Assembly (NCBI GenBank): GCA_003451785.1
Contig: DMJL01000198.1
Coordinates: forward strand, 1 to 5,509
Length of the DNA stretch: 5,509 bases
Direction of reading: 5' to 3'
DNA from: Bacteroidales bacterium
GTDB taxonomy: Bacteria; Bacteroidota; Bacteroidia; Bacteroidales; UBA7960
The position numbers and the translations under genes were made by a program. Below the pieces are notes generated by a model. The model was not told the DNA's origin, ran no database searches, and worked only from the letters and a program-made list of their open reading frames with translations. Shown here in pieces: positions 1 through 4,615 of the stretch (its first letter is position 1; each line of letters opens with the position of its first letter).

Positions 1-996
1 GTCAGTGGCTATATTACCGATAGAGCTGGTCAGCGGTTGCAAAATTATCAGGGATATTTGTTTCCAACGGTTTTCGACAAACGATCGAACTATAGAACTT
101 TAGCAAATGATAGCGATAGTTTTATTGCTGATTTTTCCGTGTGGGATGCAATCATTTTCAGAGGCAAAACCAAAGTTGTGGATGGGCAGTTTTCCTTCTC
201 CTTCAATGTGCCCGCAAACATCAACTATAGGTTCGGGAGAGGAAGAATGAGTTTCTATGCCGATGATGGAATCAACGATGCCCACGGTCATTTTCAAGAT
301 TTCATTATTGGTGGCTCATATACAAGTGCTGCTATAGACGATAATGGACCGGAAATTCGTCTTTTCTTAAACGATACCACTTTTGTAAGCGGTGGTACCA
401 CAAATCAAAACCCTGTTCTATTAGCCCTTTTGCGCGATAGTAGCGGCATTAACATCACTGGTCGAATAGGCCATGATATGGTTGCTTTCTTAAACAACAA
501 AACCGGAGAACCTATAATTCTTAACGATTTCTTCAAAAACAACCTCGACGACTTCACACAAGGTAGAATTGTTTATCCGTTGGGAAATTTACCTGCGGGA
601 GTTAATACTCTCACACTTAGGGCATGGGATACCCATAATAATCCCACCCAATCTACTATCGAATTCTATGTATCCCACTCAGCAATTTTAGCATTAGAAA
701 ACCTACTGAATTACCCAAATCCTTTTACACAAGAAACATTCTTTCGCTTTAGCCACAATATGCCGTTTACTGATTTGGACACTCGTATTCAAATTTTCGA
801 CATGAGCGGCAAATTGGTTCAGGAAATCCGCACTACTATCAATTCGCCAGGATTTGCTTCTACACCTGTGCGATGGGACGGCAAAGATCTACAGGGCAGA
901 CTATTGGGCAATGGAGTTTATATTTACAGGCTGTTAGTTACAACACCAGAGGGGCATCAATCAACCAAATCTCAGCGGCTTGTAGTTATTCGGTAG
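1..996 (+). CDS. porU: Type IX secretion system sortase PorU, C-terminal part (5' end outside window)
   Basis: PorU is the cell-surface sortase of the T9SS attachment complex: it cuts the C-terminal sorting domain from secreted cargo and transfers the cargo to anionic LPS. The frame is open from base 1 to a TAG at 994-996, giving 331 residues with no start, so the N-terminal part and the catalytic C25 (gingipain-like) peptidase domain lie upstream. Family stretches visible (residues counted from base 1) include LFPTVFDK near 20-27, a VPANINYRFGRGRMSFYA block near 70-87, IGHDMVAFLNN near 156-166, LNDFF near 174-178 and a LTLRAWDTHNNP block near 204-215. The last ~95 residues start with NYPNPF (about 237-242) and contain IQIFDMSGKLV, which is the beta-sandwich sorting-domain-like module that PorU itself carries. 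The porV gene directly downstream supports the call. The fold is recognised from family memory; the catalytic residues cannot be checked here. Confidence 0.9.
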   Translation, partial: VSGYITDRAGQRLQNYQGYLFPTVFDKRSNYRTLANDSDSFIADFSVWDAIIFRGKTKVVDGQFSFSFNVPANINYRFGRGRMSFYADDGINDAHGHFQDFIIGGSYTSAAIDDNGPEIRLFLNDTTFVSGGTTNQNPVLLALLRDSSGINITGRIGHDMVAFLNNKTGEPIILNDFFKNNLDDFTQGRIVYPLGNLPAGVNTLTLRAWDTHNNPTQSTIEFYVSHSAILALENLLNYPNPFTQETFFRFSHNMPFTDLDTRIQIFDMSGKLVQEIRTTINSPGFASTPVRWDGKDLQGRLLGNGVYIYRLLVTTPEGHQSTKSQRLVVIR

Positions 997-1016
997 GGGA
1001 GAGGCGGTTCTCCTTT
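995..1016 (+). terminator. Weak terminator-like hairpin after porU
   Basis: GGAGA (998-1002) pairs perfectly with TCTCC (1009-1013) around a 6-nt loop. The stem can be extended by two G-T wobbles and an A-T pair to 995-1016. It overlaps the porU stop codon and is followed only by TTTCT, so the U-tract is short. It may reduce read-through from porU into porV rather than stop it. Confidence 0.4.
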
Positions 1017-1066
1017 CTACTATGCATTTCCTGTTTGTACACACAATAGGAATGGCTTTAAATCGT

Positions 1067-1074
1067 TATATTTG
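1067..1074 (+). promoter_or_regulatory. Bacteroidota -7 box, candidate porV promoter
   Basis: TATATTTG matches the Bacteroidota -7 consensus TAnnTTTG exactly. Transcription would begin near 1081, leaving a leader of about 100 nt before the porV ATG. The -33 side is weak: the nearest clear TTTG is at 1034-1037, 29 nt upstream, which is longer than the usual spacing of roughly 17-23 nt. The box is seen directly; promoter function is inferred. Confidence 0.45.
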
Positions 1075-1092
1075 CGGGCTGTTTTAAAGGGT

Positions 1093-1119
1093 AAATGCTT
1101 TAATATTTTAAAGGCATTT
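1093..1119 (+). promoter_or_regulatory. Long stem-loop in the porV leader
   Basis: AAATGC (1093-1098) pairs with GCATTT (1114-1119), and TTTAA (1099-1103) pairs with TTAAA (1108-1112), around the loop TATT. This makes an 11-bp stem interrupted only by a bulged G at 1113. The T-rich sequence after it (1121-1137) is interrupted, and the stem has only two G-C pairs, so it is a poor intrinsic terminator. It would lie about 13 nt after the start predicted from the -7 box. A leader stability or regulatory element is possible; its function is unknown. Confidence 0.45.
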
Positions 1120-1179
1120 GATTCTATTTAATTTTTAGTATCAATAAGTTTTGCTAATTCACTCCAATCTATTGTTAAT

Positions 1180-2394
1180 ATGAACCGCATATTCTTTTCA
1201 ATTGCACTTTTTAGCTTTTTGATTTTTCAATCCACTAACATTAAAGGGCAGGCTGCGCCTGTTTACGGCGAAGTATTAGGACAAAGGCTTAATACCATAA
1301 CCACTGCCGTACCATTTCTGATGATTGCTCCCGATTCCAGAGCCGGAGGCATGGGCGATGCCGGTGTTTCATCTACGCCCGATGCCAATTCCTTGCATTG
1401 GAATGCAGCCAAATTTGCATTTATTGACCAAGAAATGGGATTTTCCCTGAGTTATACGCCTTGGCTCCGTGCCCTTGTGCCAGATATAAATCTATCGTAT
1501 TTAAGTGGTTTTCGCAGGATTGATGATATTCAAACTGTTGCATTCTCGTTAGCTTATTTTACATTGGGAGAAATAAATTTTACCGACGAAGCAGGACAAG
1601 TATTGTTTCCGGTGCGACCCAATGAGTTTGCAGTGAGTCTTGCATACGCCCGCAAACTTGGAGAACATTTTTCGGGTGCAGTAGCTGCAAGATTCATTTA
1701 TAGCAATCTTACCCAAGGCCAATTTGTAGGTGGAATGGAAACACGACCCGGTATGGCTGTTGCCGCCGATGTATCGGCTTTTTATACTAGAGAAGTAGAA
1801 TTTGGAAGAATGCCTGCTATCTTTTCTGCAGGTGTAAACATTTCAAATATTGGTAACAAGATCAGCTATTCTGACGAAATTAATGCAAATTTCATCCCCA
1901 TTAACCTTCGAATGGGACCATCTTTGACTTTCGAAATTGATGACTTCAATCAATTCTCTGTAATGGTTGATCTTAACAAACTCTTGGTTCCAACACCTCC
2001 AATTTTTCAGCGCGACCCAAATACCGGGCAGCTCGTGATAGGAGCCGATGGAGAATATGTAATAGAAGCTGGACGAAATCCCAATAGAACTGTTGCATCT
2101 GGCATTTTCGGCTCTTTCTCAGATGCCCCGGGCGGTTTCCGCGAAGAACTCAACGAAATAACCTATTCCGTTGGTTTGGAATACGTTTACGACGAGCAAT
2201 TTGCCATAAGGGCAGGTTATTTTCACGAGCATGAAACTAAAGGCGACCGTAAGTTTTTTACCTTAGGCTTAGGACTGAAATATAATGTATTTGGACTCGA
2301 TTTTTCTTATGTGGTACCGCTTGCGCAAAGAAGTCCATTAGAAAATGTACTAAGATTTAGCCTAAAGCTGAATTTCGACGCCTTAGGAAGATAA
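1180..2394 (+). CDS. porV: Type IX secretion system outer membrane protein PorV (LptO)
   Basis: PorV is an outer-membrane beta-barrel of the FadL-like class. It collects cargo from the T9SS translocon Sov/SprA and delivers it to the PorU sortase; it is also called LptO. The 404-residue product is full length. It starts with an N-terminal signal peptide: MNR, a hydrophobic run at residues 4-16, and likely cleavage near 23-24 after IKGQ. PorV-typical blocks follow in order: TTAVPFLMIAPDSRAGGMGDAG (41-62, quoted as two overlapping family motifs, VPFLMIAPD and RAGGMGDAG), DANSLHWNAAKFAF (68-81), SYTPWLRALVPDI (91-103), FIPINLRMGP (238-247), NKLLVPTPP (266-274), SFSDAPGGF (312-320), RAGYFHEHETKGDRKFFTLG (344-363) and LRFSLKLNF at the end. 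The ATG at 1180 is the only start that keeps the complete signal peptide. No Shine-Dalgarno is visible; TTAATA precedes the ATG, as is normal in this phylum. It lies directly after porU, as expected for partner genes. I see no damage to the frame. Confidence 0.95.
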   Translation: MNRIFFSIALFSFLIFQSTNIKGQAAPVYGEVLGQRLNTITTAVPFLMIAPDSRAGGMGDAGVSSTPDANSLHWNAAKFAFIDQEMGFSLSYTPWLRALVPDINLSYLSGFRRIDDIQTVAFSLAYFTLGEINFTDEAGQVLFPVRPNEFAVSLAYARKLGEHFSGAVAARFIYSNLTQGQFVGGMETRPGMAVAADVSAFYTREVEFGRMPAIFSAGVNISNIGNKISYSDEINANFIPINLRMGPSLTFEIDDFNQFSVMVDLNKLLVPTPPIFQRDPNTGQLVIGADGEYVIEAGRNPNRTVASGIFGSFSDAPGGFREELNEITYSVGLEYVYDEQFAIRAGYFHEHETKGDRKFFTLGLGLKYNVFGLDFSYVVPLAQRSPLENVLRFSLKLNFDALGR

Positions 2395-2412
2395 TATCCA
2401 GTTCAGCACTAT

Positions 2413-2892
2413 ATGAATATAAGGGTAGGTTTTGGTTATGATATTCATAAACTTGCTGAAGGTAGGAAGTTTATGTTGGGTGGAGTACAAATTCCTGGCA
2501 ATATGGGTGCCATAGGACACTCTGATGCCGATGTAATAATCCATGCAATTATGGATGCACTGCTGGGGGCTGCCGGGATGCGCGATATTGGTAATCATTT
2601 CCCTGACACCGATGCATCGCTCAAGGATATTGATAGTAAAATCTTATTATCAAAAACTTTTAGCTTGATTAAGAACACGGGATTTAACATTGGGAATATT
2701 GATGTTACCCTTTGCTTGGAAGCACCAAAAGTTAGCCAATTTATTGCTGAAATGAAGCAAATCTTACAAACAATATTAGAATTGCCTTCTGGATCATTGA
2801 GCATTAAAGCTACTACAAACGAAGGTATGGGATTTGTAGGTCGCAACGAAGGTGTTGCGGCCTATGCAGTTGCTGTATTGTTCAAAATCTAA
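2413..2892 (+). CDS. ispF: 2-C-methyl-D-erythritol 2,4-cyclodiphosphate synthase IspF
   Basis: IspF is a cytosolic trimer that converts CDP-ME 2-phosphate to MEcPP with release of CMP, the fifth step of the non-mevalonate isoprenoid pathway (EC 4.6.1.12). At 159 residues the protein has the usual length. The zinc ligands are present as D10 and H12 (in GYDIH) and H44, matching E. coli D8, H10 and H42. The HSDAD loop is at 36-40, DIGNHFPDTD at 58-67 includes the CDP-ME2P-binding region, and KATTNEGMGFVGRNEG (132-147) carries the conserved Thr-Thr-x-Glu (T134, T135, E137). The ATG at 2413 lies 18 bp after the porV stop, and no promoter is visible in that gap, so co-transcription with porV is likely. 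No intrinsic terminator with a U-tract follows it. Nothing in the active site is missing, so the enzyme should be functional. Confidence 0.97.
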   Translation: MNIRVGFGYDIHKLAEGRKFMLGGVQIPGNMGAIGHSDADVIIHAIMDALLGAAGMRDIGNHFPDTDASLKDIDSKILLSKTFSLIKNTGFNIGNIDVTLCLEAPKVSQFIAEMKQILQTILELPSGSLSIKATTNEGMGFVGRNEGVAAYAVAVLFKI

Positions 2893-2958
2893 TTTCGCAT
2901 TATTTTTACTAATTGGTCATACAAAAATTCCTACATAATTTGTCTTATAATTAATATT

Positions 2959-2981
2959 ATGTTAAATGTAAATTTTAACAT
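2959..2981. repeat. AT-rich inverted repeat after ispF
   Basis: ATGTTAAA (2959-2966) pairs with TTTAACAT (2974-2981) around a 7-nt loop, a perfect 8-bp stem starting 67 bp after the ispF stop. No U-tract follows on the + strand and the stem has one G-C pair, so I do not call it a terminator. In such AT-rich DNA it could be chance. Confidence 0.35.
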
Positions 2982-3019
2982 TACACCCGCTTGGTTGGAT
3001 TATTTTCCATGAAAATCTC

Positions 3020-3032
3020 ACCCCTACGGGGT
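3020..3032. repeat. Short GC palindrome, module 1
   Basis: ACCCC (3020-3024) and GGGGT (3028-3032) are perfect inverted arms around the 3-nt loop TAC. As RNA it could also form a shorter stem closed by a UACG tetraloop. It stands out from an AT-rich background. No U-tract follows, so it is not a standard terminator. Confidence 0.55.
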
Positions 3033-3050
3033 TGTAAAATTATGCAGTAA

Positions 3051-3071
3051 CCCCGACCTTTAGTTCGTGGG
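3051..3071. repeat. Imperfect GC palindrome
   Basis: CCC (3051-3053) pairs with GGG (3069-3071), and CGA (3054-3056) pairs with TCG (3065-3067). T3068 is bulged and CCTTTAGT forms the loop. It looks like a decayed copy of a perfect GACCTTTAGGTC-centred palindrome: changing T3064 to G and dropping the bulge would restore a much longer stem. The decay reading is inference. Confidence 0.45.
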
Positions 3072-3092
3072 AAGCATGAAACATGAAAAATC

Positions 3093-3118
3093 GGGCTTTA
3101 GCCCTGCCAAAAAGGGCT
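3093..3118. repeat. Two overlapping, mutually exclusive hairpins
   Basis: GGGCT (3093-3097) pairs with AGCCC (3100-3104) around TT, or as a 4-bp stem around TTTA. The same AGCCCT arm (3100-3105) also pairs perfectly with AGGGCT (3113-3118) over a 7-nt loop. Only one can form at a time. Neither is followed by a U-tract on the + strand. Confidence 0.5.
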
Positions 3119-3153
3119 GGATTTGTAATTCCATGAAATATTAGCTCTATATC

Positions 3154-3185
3154 ACCCCTCTATGAATATTCCATCCCTTCGGGGT
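3154..3185. repeat. Short GC palindrome, module 2
   Basis: CCC (3175-3177) and GGG (3181-3183) form a stem around TTC, extended by a T-G wobble and an A-T pair to 3173-3185. A UUCG tetraloop form with three G-C pairs is also possible. GGGGT (3181-3185) can instead pair with ACCCC (3154-3158) over a 22-nt loop, matching the two arms of module 1. Confidence 0.45.
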
Positions 3186-3249
3186 TTGAAGGGTTCTTTA
3201 GGCAAAAGCTGTTGAAAAGATTCGCAGCAAAGCACACCCTGGATTCAAC

Positions 3250-3274
3250 AAAAAAAGGGGCTTAATAGCCCCTT
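3250..3274 (-). terminator. Intrinsic terminator of the TPR gene
   Basis: AAGGGGCT (3255-3262) pairs with AGCCCCTT (3267-3274) around TAAT, an 8-bp stem. Read on the minus strand it ends in an uninterrupted run of seven T (complement of A3250-A3256, two of them also part of the stem). It begins 21 bp after the TAG of the TPR gene, which is ideal for rho-independent termination. On the + strand the stem is followed by CCAATC, so it should work in one direction only. Confidence 0.85.
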
Positions 3275-3295
3275 CCAATCTGCATAAATGCTCAC

Positions 3296-4522
3296 CTATT
3301 CTTCAGTGCCTCGAATTTGGCGATATATTGCTTGAATCTCCTGAAGTTTTTCAGGTTGATTTGTTCTTGCATACAACTGCATAAGCGAAACAATTACAAT
3401 ATCGTAGTTTGGATCATCGCTGTTAATCATAGTGAGGGCTTTTTCCAAAAATGGTTGGGCTTTGAGCCACTGCTCCTGAAATCTCTTTTCTTCTACTTGA
3501 TAAGCTCTGAAACCGGCTGTGGTAGGATTCTTACGAAGTTGTCTATCTGCTGCTTCGAAGATTCTAACACCCTCATTGAAATGAAGTACCCCTAAATTAT
3601 AAATTGCATCAAAATATTCAGGATTGATTTCGATGGCCCTTTGATAAGCCTGCACAGCCTGATTGTACGCAAAAAGTCTATCTTCAACTGTGCGCAAGGT
3701 GTCTTGGGCCATATTATCAAAATTAGCACCCAAAGCGAAATGCAAGTTTGGATTCAGCGGATCTAAATTGACAGCCAATTGCAAAATATTTTTAGCTTTA
3801 TCTGTTTGCCTTGTGAAAATATAAATATTGGCTTCAGTAAAGATAAGGTTAAGATTTTCAGGATATTTTTCTCTACCTACACCCAACACTTCCAATGCCT
3901 TAGCAGTATCTCCTTTGGCAAGCTGAATAGTTGCAAGCGAAGAGAAAATGAATGGTTGCGGATAATTTAGTTCAATTAGCCTGTTGTAAAGCTCTAATGC
4001 TTTAGGGAAGTTATTACCCATCTCAGCGGCCAATGCGGCATTATAGAGGGTAGTAGTATCGATGGTATTGAAGGATGTTTGAACAATATCAAACGATCTC
4101 ATAAATGCATTGCTGGCTTGCTCGAAGCGATTGTTCTGAAAGTGCTCTACTGCATTGTTGTATATAAGTTCGGGCAAAATCAGCAGAAATCTTTGGATGT
4201 CGAGCATACGCCTGTTTTCAGTATCCAATTCCTGTGCTCTGATAAGAGCTTGATCGGCTACAGCTAACGGATCGGGGTGCAGATTTCTAACAGCTGAATC
4301 TGGGCTGTTAAAAATTTCCATATATACCTGTGCTCTCACAGTAAATGTTTGTGCATCGGCTGCAGCACGGGGGTCATTCAATGCGGCATCAATGTATTGC
4401 TTAGCCAAGGCAAGGTTGCCCCTGCCTATTTGTGCGCTGGCCCTTCTTACATCGCGAGCTTGTCCATAGACCATGCCTGCAAAAACAAGACTCAACACTA
4501 CCGCAGATAAAATTTGTTTCAT
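3296..4522 (-). CDS. Exported tetratricopeptide-repeat protein
   Basis: The 408-residue protein begins with a signal peptide: MKQ, a hydrophobic stretch at 4-19 and a likely cleavage site after YGQ at 21. There is no lipobox cysteine, so it is probably periplasmic or otherwise exported, not a lipoprotein. The rest is almost entirely helical with TPR units at about 118-150 (LIYNNAVEHFQNNRFEQA), 157-188 (NAALAAEMGNNFPKALELYN), 190-222 (LATIQLAKGDTAKALEVL), 224-257 (TDKAKNILQLAVNLDP) and 258-302 (AVQAYQRAIEINPEYFDA), the last carrying an insertion near 271-286. TPRs bind proteins or peptides, so a scaffold role is the most that can be inferred. From memory, a TPR gene next to gyrA occurs in other Bacteroidota, including the P. 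gingivalis TPR gene called tprA; orthology is not tested here. It has its own promoter and terminator, 93 bp downstream of gyrA. The ATG at 4520-4522 is supported by the complete signal peptide. Confidence 0.85.
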   Translation of the reverse strand: MKQILSAVVLSLVFAGMVYGQARDVRRASAQIGRGNLALAKQYIDAALNDPRAAADAQTFTVRAQVYMEIFNSPDSAVRNLHPDPLAVADQALIRAQELDTENRRMLDIQRFLLILPELIYNNAVEHFQNNRFEQASNAFMRSFDIVQTSFNTIDTTTLYNAALAAEMGNNFPKALELYNRLIELNYPQPFIFSSLATIQLAKGDTAKALEVLGVGREKYPENLNLIFTEANIYIFTRQTDKAKNILQLAVNLDPLNPNLHFALGANFDNMAQDTLRTVEDRLFAYNQAVQAYQRAIEINPEYFDAIYNLGVLHFNEGVRIFEAADRQLRKNPTTAGFRAYQVEEKRFQEQWLKAQPFLEKALTMINSDDPNYDIVIVSLMQLYARTNQPEKLQEIQAIYRQIRGTEE

Positions 4523-4556
4523 GATTGAAAGATTTTGTTGGGTTGAAAAATTTGTG

Positions 4557-4589
4557 CAAATGTATGATTAAAAGAAAATTATTATTCAA
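4557..4589 (-). promoter_or_regulatory. Bacteroidota-type promoter of the TPR gene
   Basis: On the minus strand, TACATTTG (4564-4557) matches the -7 consensus TAnnTTTG exactly. A TTG (4589-4587) lies 22 nt upstream as a -33 element, within the usual spacing. Transcription would start near 4550, giving a leader of about 28 nt before the ATG at 4522. The spacer between the boxes is AT-rich. This suggests the TPR gene is expressed independently of gyrA. Confidence 0.65.
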
Positions 4590-4615
4590 GTTATTTTTTA
4601 AAACTTTTGGCTCAG

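Larger units (their letters stand above)
3005..3188. repeat. Composite intergenic repeat region with REP-like palindromes
   Basis: Two modules share the same order of elements. Each begins with TTCCATGAAA (3005-3014 and 3129-3138), then has TCACCCCT (3018-3025 and 3152-3159), then ends in CGGGGTTTG or CGGGGTTG. In the second module about 20 nt separate the two GC arms. Between the modules lie two further palindromes, around 3051-3071 and 3093-3118. CCCCTACGGGG, CCCTTCGGGG and GGGCTTTAGCCC cores of this type recur, from memory, between genes in many Bacteroidota genomes. Whether this copy belongs to a multi-copy family cannot be tested with one window. The two-module structure is seen directly; dispersal is inferred. 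Confidence 0.5.
2893..3295. other. Non-coding convergent spacer with a palindrome cluster
   Basis: This is the 403-bp gap between the converging ispF and TPR genes. I see no credible gene, tRNA or rRNA in it. The first ~110 bp are very AT-rich and contain one AT hairpin (2959-2981). The part from about 3005 to 3188 holds several GC-rich short palindromes and repeated heptamers, listed separately. The end nearest the TPR gene carries that gene's terminator. The stretch 3189-3247 shows only a distant inverted pair, GTTGAA (3211-3216) and TTCAAC (3244-3249), which I do not consider significant. Confidence 0.8.

Noticed and set aside
1117..1153. Second porV promoter: TTTG at 1117-1120 and TAAGTTTTG at 1145-1153
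   Set aside because: The -7 box is one base too long for TAnnTTTG and the spacing is 24 nt; the box at 1067-1074 is a cleaner match.
2383..2846. Minus-strand open frames opposite ispF
   Set aside because: They lie wholly opposite a complete, motif-verified IspF and show no domain of their own.
3100..3118. Terminator for ispF
   Set aside because: The stem is good but is followed by GGATTTG with no U-tract, and it lies more than 200 bp after the stop codon.
3005..3188. CRISPR array
   Set aside because: The repeated units are only 7-10 bp, irregularly spaced and contain differing palindromes; there are no uniform repeats or spacers and no cas genes.
3317..4267. Three short + strand frames opposite the TPR gene
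   Set aside because: They are antisense shadows of a full-length gene with clear TPR periodicity.
4401..4589. 62-residue minus-strand frame overlapping the start of the TPR gene
   Set aside because: It is out of frame with the TPR gene, covers its promoter and signal peptide region, and is Cys/Arg-rich nonsense in its second half.
4587..4606. Terminator for gyrA between gyrA and the TPR gene
   Set aside because: AAGTT/AACTT gives only a 5-bp AT-rich stem and, on the minus strand, no T-run follows; it also overlaps the TPR -33 element.
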